From CAYRUZ01 sp964427895 (GTDB lineage Bacteria; Patescibacteriota; Gracilibacteria; Peribacterales; Peribacteraceae), in assembly GCA_964427895.1 (NCBI GenBank), contig CAYRUZ010000004.1:1-64000 (forward strand): DNA of 64,000 nt, read 5' to 3'. Of the stretch, positions 34,494-42,237 are shown one piece after another (within the stretch, counting starts at the first letter, position 1; every line of letters begins with the position of its first letter). The notes under the pieces are model-generated. The model was not told the DNA's origin, made no database searches, and was given only the letters and a program-made list of their open reading frames with translations. The translations under genes were made by a program, and so were the position numbers.

Positions 34494-35111
34494 ATGTCCC
34501 TCACCCCTCACCAGCGAACGGCGCTCAACTACATCCGCGAGTTCCAGAAGAAGAGAGGGTATTCCCCTTCTCTCGCCGACCTCGCCATCGCCTTCGGCGT
34601 ACGCAGCAAAAATGCCATCGCCAAAGTCGTGAACGCCCTCGTGAACCAGGGGTATTTGGAGAAAGACCCGAAAGGCCGCATCAAGATCTTGGAGGATATC
34701 GTGCATCCGGAGCAGGAAGAGACAGGCGTTGCCTCGCTGGCCCTGCCCCTGTTCGGGCCCATTCCCGCCGGCTTCGCCGCACCGGTCGAAGAGCAGGCGG
34801 AAGAAACGATCAGCCTCGATGATTACCTTGTCCGCGACAAAGCCTCCACCTTCCTTCTGCGTGTGAAGGGCGACAGCATGATGAACGCGGGCATCCACGA
34901 CGGAGACCTGGTAATCGTGGAGCGTGGACGCGAGCCGAAAGTCTTCGACATCGTCGTCGGCGTGCTCGACGGCCAATACACCCTTAAGCGTCTTAAGAAG
35001 GATAAGGGCAAGTTCTACCTCCAAGCGGAGAACCCGGCCTACCCGGATCTCTACGCCCTGGAGGAGCTGCAGGTCGCAGGCGTCGTCCGCGGCGTGTTGC
35101 GCAAGTACTAA
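34494..35111 (+). CDS. lexA: LexA repressor
   Basis: 205 residues. N-terminal winged HTH (SPSLADLAIAFGVRSKNAIAKVV, split by the turn), then the autocleavage peptidase: cleavage site PIPAGFAAP with the Ala92-Gly93 bond, catalytic Ser128 in GDSMM and Lys165 in YTLKRL. It represses SOS genes and cleaves itself with RecA filaments after DNA damage. Its promoter carries two copies of a dyad that is likely its own operator, so it should be autoregulated. It heads a cassette with a 54-residue ORF and dinB. Confidence 0.95.
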   Translation: MSLTPHQRTALNYIREFQKKRGYSPSLADLAIAFGVRSKNAIAKVVNALVNQGYLEKDPKGRIKILEDIVHPEQEETGVASLALPLFGPIPAGFAAPVEEQAEETISLDDYLVRDKASTFLLRVKGDSMMNAGIHDGDLVIVERGREPKVFDIVVGVLDGQYTLKRLKKDKGKFYLQAENPAYPDLYALEELQVAGVVRGVLRKY

Positions 35112-35160
35112 ACCCCGGCTGACACCGTCGGAAAAACATCCCCACTTCCCCTCTTTTCCC

Positions 35161-35325
35161 ATGACAACACGTCTGTTGTTCAGGCAGTTGTTGCTGCTTC
35201 CACCGTTTGCCGCCGCTCCCGTAAACGTGGAGCGCACCCGCCGCCGCTTCGGCGACCGTTCGGCGCAGATCTGGTACGCCGAACCGATGCTCAAGCGCGC
35301 CGTCCGCTTTACCGTCGCGCGCTGA
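35161..35325 (+). CDS. small basic protein between lexA and dinB
   Basis: 54 residues: MTTRLLFRQLLLLPPFAAAP then a basic part (VERTRRRFGDRSAQIWY, MLKRAVRFTVAR). The stop codon overlaps the dinB start by one base (TGATG at 35323-35327), which argues that it is really translated and couples to dinB. The ATG is preceded by a pyrimidine tract (CCACTTCCCCTCTTTTCCC). I recognise no family. A damage-response accessory peptide is an inference from position; it could also be a mere translation-coupling leader. Confidence 0.55.
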   Translation: MTTRLLFRQLLLLPPFAAAPVNVERTRRRFGDRSAQIWYAEPMLKRAVRFTVAR

Positions 35326-36536
35326 TGATTGCGCATGTGGACGCCGACGCCTTCTTCGCCTCGGTGCTGCAGCGCAAGCATCCACGCCTGCGCGGGAAAC
35401 CGCTGCTAGCCATGGGTATGGGGGGTGGCTGCGTCATCGCCGCCTCCTACGAGGCAAAGGCCAAGGGCGTGAAGACGGGCATGCGCCTGGGCGATGCCAT
35501 CAAACTCTGTCCGGAGGCATTGAAGGTGCAATCCGACTTCCGGGAAACAGGGCTGGCAAGCCAGCAGATCGAATCGGTCCTGGCCGACCACTGCCCGATC
35601 ATGGAGCAAATGTCCGTCGATGAGTGGTACATGGATCTCGACAGCCTGGTGGGCGGCGCACCGCTCGACCCGATGGACTGGGGGCGCTTGGTGCAGAGGC
35701 GCATCAAGCAGCAAACAGGACTTTCCGTGTCAGTCGGGATAGGCCCGAGCAAGCTTTTGGCGAAGATGGCCGGCGAGTACCGCAAGCCGGCGGGCGTGAC
35801 CGCCGTGGGAGTAGCGGGGCCCGGGGCCCTGACGATCGAAGGCATGCTACGTGATCGCCCCGCTGCGGCCATCCCCGGCATCGGACCGCGCAGGATGACT
35901 CATGCAACGGCCAGAGGCTGGGAAACCGCCTGGGATATCGCAACGGCCCCGAAGGAACTCTTTTCCGCGCTCTTCGGCAAGGCGGGCCGGGAGATGCAGC
36001 GTGAACTCCTTGGCGAAGCACTGTCCCCCGTGCACCAGGACGACAGCCCCCAACAGTCGATCTCCCGGGCGCGAAGCTTCAGCAAGACGCGCGACCGCGC
36101 GGCCTTGTGGGCGCACGTCGTCGAACACCTGCAGTACACCATCCTCAAGATGCGCAGGCAGGACAGCGCGTGCCAAGGCATCTCCGTCTGGCTGCGCGAC
36201 GGCGAGTACAACTACGAGAGCATGCATGCGTCGCTCCCCCAACCCGCCGATACCGAAGCGACCGTGGCACCCTACGTCCAGCGGTGCTTCCGCGGGCTCT
36301 ACCAGGAGGGAATCGCCTACACGCAGGCTGGCCTGGCACTGTGGCGCTTGAGCCCCCGCGGGGGAACGCAGTTCTCGCTCTTTACGCCGCCGGAAGCAAT
36401 CATCAAAGAGGAGGATCTGCAGGAAACGCTCGACGAGGTGCGCGCCCGGTTCGGACGCCGCGCCATTGCCCGCGGCTCCGCGCTGGCCGCTCCGCAGCAT
36501 GCACGCCCCACCTTCGGCATCCCCGTCGTGGAGTAA
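35325..36536 (+). CDS. dinB: Y-family DNA polymerase (Pol IV)
   Basis: 403 residues; error-prone translesion polymerase. Metal-binding motifs HVDADAFFASV (Asp6) and SVDEWYMD (Ser97, Asp99, Glu100), the finger/palm KPLLAMG, HhH region IPGIGPRR, and a clamp-binding motif QFSLF (349-353) near the C-terminus, the QxxLF form used to bind the sliding clamp. The ATG overlaps the preceding small ORF stop. With lexA in the same transcript it is expected to be SOS-induced. Confidence 0.94.
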   Translation: MIAHVDADAFFASVLQRKHPRLRGKPLLAMGMGGGCVIAASYEAKAKGVKTGMRLGDAIKLCPEALKVQSDFRETGLASQQIESVLADHCPIMEQMSVDEWYMDLDSLVGGAPLDPMDWGRLVQRRIKQQTGLSVSVGIGPSKLLAKMAGEYRKPAGVTAVGVAGPGALTIEGMLRDRPAAAIPGIGPRRMTHATARGWETAWDIATAPKELFSALFGKAGREMQRELLGEALSPVHQDDSPQQSISRARSFSKTRDRAALWAHVVEHLQYTILKMRRQDSACQGISVWLRDGEYNYESMHASLPQPADTEATVAPYVQRCFRGLYQEGIAYTQAGLALWRLSPRGGTQFSLFTPPEAIIKEEDLQETLDEVRARFGRRAIARGSALAAPQHARPTFGIPVVE

Positions 36537-36611
36537 TGCTTTTTGCCTTAAAAAATTAATGTAAACTAAAATTTACCATTTTCCTGAAAGCGAACCGTCT
36601 ACAATTGGACC

Positions 36612-36953
36612 ATGACCGAACCCCTGCACCAGAAACACTGCGTGCCCTGTGAGGGCGGGACGAACCCCCTCAAGACCGTCCAGATCGCTGCCTACGCCCC
36701 GGCCGTGCCGGAATGGCGCGTGCGCGAGGACGAGAAGCAAATCAGCCGCACGTGGAAGCTGAAAGATTTCGCAGCGTCACTGGCCTTCATCAATGCCGTG
36801 GGCGCGATCGCGGAAGCGGAGGGACACCACCCGGATATCCATCTGACAGGCTACCGCACGGTAACGCTCGAACTCTCGACGCATGCCATCGGCGGGCTGT
36901 CGGAAAACGACTTCATCCTCGCGACGAAGATCGACCAGCTGCCACTGGCCTGA
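36612..36953 (+). CDS. pterin-4a-carbinolamine dehydratase family
   Basis: 113 residues. The family motif is present as EGHHPDIHLTGYRTVTLELSTH (broken by position, about 71-92) where the paired His, Pro and Asp make the active site, and GGLSENDFILATKID at the C-terminus. These proteins dehydrate 4a-hydroxytetrahydropterins; in bacteria without aromatic amino acid hydroxylase they often serve in molybdopterin or as general dimerisation factors. A TACAAT box (36600-36605) ends 6 nt before the ATG, so it is probably leaderless. It converges with valS (stops adjacent). Confidence 0.9.
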   Translation: MTEPLHQKHCVPCEGGTNPLKTVQIAAYAPAVPEWRVREDEKQISRTWKLKDFAASLAFINAVGAIAEAEGHHPDIHLTGYRTVTLELSTHAIGGLSENDFILATKIDQLPLA

Positions 36954-39659
36954 TCACCCGAGCATCTTCAAGCGCGCCTCGATCTTGGCGAGCTTATCCT
37001 GGCTTTCCCTAAGCTTATCGCGCTGCTGCTCGATGAGTTCGGCGGGAGCGCGACTGACGAATTGCTCGTTGCCGAGCTTGGCCTCCAAGCCCGCGATGAA
37101 CGACTCCAGGCTGGCTTTGTCCTTCGTCAGGCTGGCCTTGGCTTTCACGGGATCGAATAGACCCTCGAGCGACACGTGCACCTCAATACCGGGGAGGAAT
37201 GCGCTCGCGACGTTCTCCAGCTTCACCGGATCGGCAACGAAGGTGAGGCTCTCCACCTTGGCCAGGCGGCGGATGTGCTCCTGTTGGCTCTCGAGAAGTA
37301 TCGCCAGATCGCGGACCACGATGGTGGCCGTGAGCATCTTGCCGGCTTCCACCTCGCACTCGGAGCGGATCTGGCGCAGCGCGGTGATGACGTCGATGAC
37401 GACCTTGAGTTGGGCGGCTGCTTCGGGGTCCTTGCGCTCATCATGGAGCGATGGCCACGGCTCTTTCATGAGCAAACCGGCATCGGCGGGCTTCACCTGT
37501 GACCACAGTTCTTCGGTGACGAACGGACAGTACGGATGCAGCAGCTGGAGCACGCGGCGCAGCGTGTGCACGAGCACGGCGTGGTTGGCATTGCCCTTGG
37601 AGAGCTCGAGGTACCAATCGCAGAAGAAGTCCCAAACGAAGCTGTAGATGCGCTCTCCCGTCTCGCTGAGGCGGTAGTTCGTAAGGCCGTCGGTCACGTC
37701 CGCGATGAGCAATTCCAGCTCGTGGAGCAGTGCGCGGTCCGCAAGAGACAAATCCTTCGCATCGGGCAGAGAGGTGATGGAGGAAGGATCGACCTTGGCT
37801 TCCTCACACTGCAACAGTACGAAGCGGCTGGCGTTCCAGAGCTTGTTGATGAAGTTGCGGTAGCCCGCGATCTTCTCCTCGTACAGCTTGCTGTCCGCGC
37901 CGGGGCTCTGGCCGACGATCATCGAGAGGCGCAGCGCGTCGGCGCCGTACTTCGGGATGATGTCCAAGGGATCGATCATCGTCTCCGGATGGCTCTTACT
38001 CATCTTCTTGCCATCGCGCGTGCGGATGAGGCCGTGCAAGTACACCGTCTCGAACGGCACTTGGCCGTACTCCAGCTCCGGGATGCCCGACGTGGCGTAC
38101 GTCGTCATGAGGATCATTCGGGCGACCCAGAAGAACAGGATGTCGTACCCCGTCTCGAGGACCGTCGTCGGATGGAACCGCATGAAGTCCGGACTCTTGA
38201 GGAGGAGGTCCTTCAACGAAAGGTCGTACTCCTCCGTCAACGCGGGATCGATAAGGGTGCTCCATGTCCACAGGCCCGCGGAGAACCACGTGTCGAGCGT
38301 GTCTGAGTCCTGCTCCCAGCCATCGCCCTCAGGGGGGCGCACGCCGACGTGCATCTCCCTGCTGCCGCGGTCGTCGCGGTACCACACGGGAATGCGGTGG
38401 CCCCACCGGATCTGGCGGGACACGCACCAATCGCGGAGGTTGTCGATCCAGTGGAAATACGTCTTCTCAAAGCGCTCAGGGATGATGCGGATCTGCTTGG
38501 TGGACACCACCTCCTGCATGATCTGCTTCAGGCTCATTTCCTTGCGCTTCCAGGCGACGACGGGCTTGTCGACGTCGATGAACCACTGCTCCTTGATCTG
38601 CGGTTCGATGAGTCCCCCGCCGCGGTAACTGGTAGCGACGTTATGGACATAGTTCTCCTCCGTCTTCACGAGGAGTCCTTTCTCCTTCAGTTTCTCGACG
38701 ATCTTCGGACGCGCATCCTCGATGCGCATGCCGGCGAATTCCCCGGCGATCGGGAGGAGCTTGCCATCGAAACCGATCACCTGCTCCTTGTCCAGGCCGT
38801 GGCGCTCGGCGATCTCGAAGTCGATGGGGGTGTGCCACGGCGTGATGGTCATCACGCCCGTGCCGAACTCCGGGTCGATCGCCTTGTCCTTGATGACGGT
38901 CGCGCGCACCGGGCCGTTGATCCACTCGGCCTCGAAGGTATCGCCATGCTTGTATTGGGCGTAGCGCGCGTCGTCCGGATGCATCACAACGTACTTGTCG
39001 CCGAACTTCGTCTCGGGACGCACCGTGCCGATCTGGAACGGACCGTACTGGAACGTGTAGAACGGCACGCTTTCTTCTTTGTACTCGATCTCGTCGTCGG
39101 ACACCGTCGTCTGCATCTTCGGGTCCCAGTTCACGATGCGGTGACCGCGGTAGATGAGGCCGTCCTTGTACATCTTCACGAAGACCTCGTTCACGCAGCG
39201 GTTGAGGATCGGGTCCATCGTGTAGCGCTCGCGCGACCAGTCGCACGACGCACCCATCTTGCGCACCTGGCTGCGGATGGTGCTCTGGCTGTTTCCGACG
39301 AACTCGGCAATGCGGCGCAGCACCTCCTCGCGGCCGAGCTTCGCGCGCGGGTCCGGGATCTTCTCCTCTTTCTGAATCTTCTTGATGACCACGGACTCGG
39401 TGGCGATGGCGGCGTGGTCGGTACCCGGCACCCACAGCGCTTCCTTGCCCTGCATGCGCGCAAAGCGGATGAAGATGTCCTCGAGGGCGAGCATCACCGC
39501 GTGCCCCAAGTGCAGCGTGCCTGTCGCATTGGGCGGCGGCAGGCTGATGGAGAAGGCATCCTTGTCGCTCGTGCGGTCGGCCGTGAAGGCGCCGCTCTGC
39601 TCCCACATCTGATAGATGCGGTCTTCTGTTCCCTGTGGGTTGTATGCCTTGTCCAGCAC
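36954..39659 (-). CDS. valS: valyl-tRNA synthetase
   Basis: 901 residues from a GTG start. Class I aaRS: HIGH equivalent HLGH in PPPNATGTLHLGHAV, KMSKS in GKKMSKS, editing domain between, anticodon-binding domain (about 640-790) and the C-terminal coiled-coil arm (KASLTKDKASLESFIAGLEAKL). The start is chosen because GTG-CTG-GAC begins the normal LDKAYNP N-terminus and a TATACT box (39667-39672, minus) ends 7 nt upstream; an ATG farther upstream lies beyond that box. Divergent from the AT-rich gene at 39775. Confidence 0.96.
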   Translation of the reverse strand: MLDKAYNPQGTEDRIYQMWEQSGAFTADRTSDKDAFSISLPPPNATGTLHLGHAVMLALEDIFIRFARMQGKEALWVPGTDHAAIATESVVIKKIQKEEKIPDPRAKLGREEVLRRIAEFVGNSQSTIRSQVRKMGASCDWSRERYTMDPILNRCVNEVFVKMYKDGLIYRGHRIVNWDPKMQTTVSDDEIEYKEESVPFYTFQYGPFQIGTVRPETKFGDKYVVMHPDDARYAQYKHGDTFEAEWINGPVRATVIKDKAIDPEFGTGVMTITPWHTPIDFEIAERHGLDKEQVIGFDGKLLPIAGEFAGMRIEDARPKIVEKLKEKGLLVKTEENYVHNVATSYRGGGLIEPQIKEQWFIDVDKPVVAWKRKEMSLKQIMQEVVSTKQIRIIPERFEKTYFHWIDNLRDWCVSRQIRWGHRIPVWYRDDRGSREMHVGVRPPEGDGWEQDSDTLDTWFSAGLWTWSTLIDPALTEEYDLSLKDLLLKSPDFMRFHPTTVLETGYDILFFWVARMILMTTYATSGIPELEYGQVPFETVYLHGLIRTRDGKKMSKSHPETMIDPLDIIPKYGADALRLSMIVGQSPGADSKLYEEKIAGYRNFINKLWNASRFVLLQCEEAKVDPSSITSLPDAKDLSLADRALLHELELLIADVTDGLTNYRLSETGERIYSFVWDFFCDWYLELSKGNANHAVLVHTLRRVLQLLHPYCPFVTEELWSQVKPADAGLLMKEPWPSLHDERKDPEAAAQLKVVIDVITALRQIRSECEVEAGKMLTATIVVRDLAILLESQQEHIRRLAKVESLTFVADPVKLENVASAFLPGIEVHVSLEGLFDPVKAKASLTKDKASLESFIAGLEAKLGNEQFVSRAPAELIEQQRDKLRESQDKLAKIEARLKMLG

Positions 39660-39698
39660 GGCCGAGAGTATAGGCGAAAACTCTACGAAGGTGATGGA

Positions 39699-39727
39699 TT
39701 GACATTTATATATTATTTGCATGTAAT
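39699..39727 (+). promoter_or_regulatory. promoter of AT-rich island gene
   Basis: Consensus TTGACA (39699-39704), 17-bp spacer and TGTAAT (39722-39727), in an AT-rich stretch. The GGAGG Shine-Dalgarno sits 8 nt before the ATG at 39775. Confidence 0.8.
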
Positions 39728-39774
39728 ACTCATAAGTCATCACCCACTCTTTTACTCCACCGGAGGTAAGGACC

Positions 39775-40242
39775 ATGCAAGCACAAGACCCTGTATTAAG
39801 CGATGTGCAGAAGGAAGCAATACGAGAGTTGTTCCTTCGAAACAGAAAACGAATACTTTCGCAGCAAATAGACTTAGTAGAACTAGTCGAATTTGCTGCT
39901 GAAAACGCACACGACGACGCGAAATTTTTCGCCGCCGTATGCACATTCGTTGGTCACATCGGCAAAACGACCATCAGTGGTAAGCAATGGAAACGCGCCA
40001 CTGGTCCAGCGATGGACACGCTTCGGACCAAAAAGAGGTATAAGCAAGTAGTGACAGAAGTGTTAGAAACGGTGGCGGAACAACTTATTCCTCTTAGAGG
40101 GGACGGATCGTCAGCCATCTACAGAATAGGTCACGAACTCGAAGAAATACTGGGGCCACAGTACGAAGGATTGCATTATCATCTTACCCCCGCAATTCTC
40201 GAGATCATGGTCGAAGTCATGATGACAGACCACCCGAAGTAG
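39775..40242 (+). CDS. hypothetical protein, AT-rich, SD-led
   Basis: 155 residues, soluble and helical, no family recognised. Its base composition and codon use (AGA, ATA, TTA, GAA-rich) are much lower in GC than the neighbours. It is the only gene here with a clear Shine-Dalgarno (GGAGG at 39762-39766) plus a consensus promoter with a 40-nt leader, unlike the leaderless genes around it. It is closed by a strong terminator. These marks together suggest a recent arrival by horizontal transfer. Sequence features: SQQIDLVELVEFAAENAHDD, GKTTISGKQWKRATG (not a P-loop) and GHELEEILG. Confidence 0.7.
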   Translation: MQAQDPVLSDVQKEAIRELFLRNRKRILSQQIDLVELVEFAAENAHDDAKFFAAVCTFVGHIGKTTISGKQWKRATGPAMDTLRTKKRYKQVVTEVLETVAEQLIPLRGDGSSAIYRIGHELEEILGPQYEGLHYHLTPAILEIMVEVMMTDHPK

Positions 40243-40272
40243 CTGAAGGACGTCTTCAGCCACGAACAAATC

Positions 40273-40295
40273 AGCCCGGATCATCCGGGCTTTTT
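40273..40295 (+). terminator. terminator after AT-rich gene
   Basis: Perfect stem AGCCCGGA/TCCGGGCT with loop TCA followed by TTTTTG. It lies between this gene and the convergent RmuC-like gene. Confidence 0.92.
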
Positions 40296-40302
40296 GATTG
40301 TT

Positions 40303-41541
40303 TCAGCGACCGAAGAGACCGTCTCCAAGCACTTCCTGGGCTTCTTCCAACTCACGGCGCTTCACGGCGGCCTTCGGCGAGACGAGGCGGACGATCTCCT
40401 CCTGCTGCACGGCCGCGTCCACGACGAGACGCTTGAGGTCGGAAGCGGCGATGCTCGCCTTGGCATTCATCGGCGTCTTCTTCTGCGCGATGTCCTCGAG
40501 CAAGCCGGCATCGAGCTTCTTGGCCTTGGAGAGCACCTCGGCACCGGCGCTGGCGAGCACCAAATCGGCCGCGTTGCGCAGGTTGATATGGAAGTCGAAC
40601 TCGGCGATGAGCTGCACGATGTTCTCGCGCTGCTGCGGATCCATCTGCTCGGCAAACTCGTAGGTGGTGATGCGCTTGAGGCTGGCGAGGATGGGGGCGA
40701 GCGCCTCCGGGGACACGACGTAAAGCGTGTACCCGTCGTGCACGAAATGATGCGTCTTGAGTTCGGCGATGGCCTCCGTCGGCACGACGAGGAAGATCAT
40801 CGAGGCGATCTTGTCGTTCTTTTTCACCTTGGTGACCGTCTCCTTCACGGTGTTGGCGATGTAGGTCTTCAGACTCTCGCTCTTGGATTTCTTCGCGTCG
40901 AAGATGATGTATTGATCCAGGAACTCGATCATGAAGTCCGGCTTGAGCTTGCCGTCGAAGCCTTCCGGCAGCTGCGTGTTCGTGTAGCAGGTGAAGGCGA
41001 ACTGCGGCTGCTTGCAGAGATCCGTGAGCGTGGCGATGACGGTCTTCTCGTGCTCCGCCCAGATGCGATCGCGCTCCTCTTCCATCAGGCGCTGCTGCTC
41101 CTCGTCTTCGCGGATAACGCGGGCGCGCTCCTGATCGAGGCTGATCTTCGCCGCCTCGAGCTTGGCGAGACGCTCATCGGCCTGTTTTTGATAACGCTCT
41201 GATGCCTCCTCATACTTGGAAACTTCTTTCTGCAGCCTGTCGCGCTCCTTCATCACTTGGTCGAGCTGGGATTCGAGCTTCGTGTGCTGCGCGAAAAGCT
41301 GCTTGCTCTTCCCCTGCTGCTCCAGTTTCTCTTCCCGCTCCGCATCGACGGCCTTCTTGAGGATGCCGATCTCCTCGTTTTTCCCGTCGAGCTTCGCTTT
41401 AAGATCGGCCACCTCCTCCCGCGCACGGGCGAGTTGTTCGCCTTCCAGGGCGGTACGAGGAGCACCGAGCTGCTGCATCTTCCAGACGATGAATCCGAGA
41501 AGGGCAACGATGCCCACGCCAAGCAGGTACAGAGGAGTCAT
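40303..41541 (-). CDS. rmuC: RmuC-like DNA recombination nuclease
   Basis: 412 residues. N-terminal membrane helix (about 4-20), long coiled coil (about 30-150), then a PD-(D/E)xK-like core: GKLKPDFMIEFLDQYIIFDAKKSKSES with a PD...DAK arrangement as in RmuC nucleases, followed by helical segments. The symbol is given by architecture and motif; the C-terminal part diverges from E. coli RmuC. The minus-strand promoter TGGACA-16-TACACT ends 6 nt before the ATG and is overlapped by a candidate LexA box, so damage induction is likely. Confidence 0.75.
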   Translation of the reverse strand: MTPLYLLGVGIVALLGFIVWKMQQLGAPRTALEGEQLARAREEVADLKAKLDGKNEEIGILKKAVDAEREEKLEQQGKSKQLFAQHTKLESQLDQVMKERDRLQKEVSKYEEASERYQKQADERLAKLEAAKISLDQERARVIREDEEQQRLMEEERDRIWAEHEKTVIATLTDLCKQPQFAFTCYTNTQLPEGFDGKLKPDFMIEFLDQYIIFDAKKSKSESLKTYIANTVKETVTKVKKNDKIASMIFLVVPTEAIAELKTHHFVHDGYTLYVVSPEALAPILASLKRITTYEFAEQMDPQQRENIVQLIAEFDFHINLRNAADLVLASAGAEVLSKAKKLDAGLLEDIAQKKTPMNAKASIAASDLKRLVVDAAVQQEEIVRLVSPKAAVKRRELEEAQEVLGDGLFGR

Positions 41542-41547
41542 GCCGGC

Positions 41548-41575
41548 AGTGTAGCATGTGGTGTACGGGTGTCCA
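41548..41575 (-). promoter_or_regulatory. rmuC-like promoter
   Basis: Minus strand: TGGACA (41575-41570), 16-bp spacer, TACACT (41553-41548); ATG at 41541, 6 nt later, so the mRNA should be leaderless. Confidence 0.75.
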
Positions 41576-41577
41576 CC
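41560..41577 (-). promoter_or_regulatory. candidate LexA box 3
   Basis: GGTGTAC-GGGT-GTCCACC read on the plus strand, an 18-bp dyad overlapping the -35 and spacer of the rmuC-like promoter. It matches the lexA boxes in both half-sites. Confidence 0.72.
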
Positions 41578-41733
41578 ACACTTGCAAATTATGGCTCTAT
41601 TGAGCCTTTCACCCAGGCCCAGCCTTGCTTTTCTGCGGTCCATCCATAGAATGAACGGGTTGTCCTGGCTCCCGGAGGCGCAATTGTCCCGGTGGCTAGG
41701 CGAGAATCTTTTTTCGTCTCCCCCAACAGCCCC

Positions 41734-42003
41734 ATGGCCATCAAGCGCACATCGAAGAAGAAGCTGATCGAGAAGAGCCGCACGCACGGCAAAGACACCG
41801 GTTCTCCCCAGGTGCAGATCGCCATTCTCACGAAGGAGATCGAACTCCTCACGCAGCACCTCCAGGAGCACAAGAAGGACCACTCGGCCCGCAAGGGTCT
41901 GCTCGGCAAGGTCGCCCAGCGCCGCAAGCTGCTCACCTACCTGCGCATGAACAAGCCGGAGGAGTACCAGGCCACCATCGAACGCCACGGACTGAAGAAG
42001 TAA
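41734..42003 (+). CDS. rpsO: 30S ribosomal protein uS15
   Basis: 89 residues, standard length. Family features: DTGSPQVQIAILTKEI, LTQHLQEHKKDHSARKGLL and the closing RRKLLTYLRMNKPEEYQ. The ATG gives the usual MAIKRTSKKKLIE start and is preceded by a pyrimidine-rich tract (CGTCTCCCCCAACAGCCCC). A terminator follows, then pnp, the common rpsO-pnp order in bacteria. The leader could hold an S15 autoregulatory structure but I could not define it. Confidence 0.96.
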   Translation: MAIKRTSKKKLIEKSRTHGKDTGSPQVQIAILTKEIELLTQHLQEHKKDHSARKGLLGKVAQRRKLLTYLRMNKPEEYQATIERHGLKK

Positions 42004-42017
42004 GCATCGAATCGCCA

Positions 42018-42042
42018 AAGCCGGGCCTCGCCCGGCTTTTTT
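42018..42042 (+). terminator. terminator of rpsO
   Basis: Stem AAGCCGGGC/GCCCGGCTT with loop CTC followed by TTTT, between rpsO and pnp, so pnp needs its own promoter or read-through. Confidence 0.93.
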
Positions 42043-42237
42043 GTGTCTGAATTGCGCTTTACGGCTCCCCGACCGCATCCCTATACTAAGGATGATCCTT
42101 TCCATCGCCGCCCGCTTCCCCCGCTTCCTCTGGATGTACGTGCAATTGCAGACGCGTCTGCGCTTACCTGTGCATCCGTAAAGACCCGTGCGGAGAGGGA
42201 CAGGCGTGGAAGGACCATACTCCTTCCCCCTTATTCT

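Noticed and set aside
39660..39944. Upstream extension of valS
   Set aside because: It lies beyond the TATACT box and overlaps the divergent gene; ValS alignment begins at LDKAYNP.
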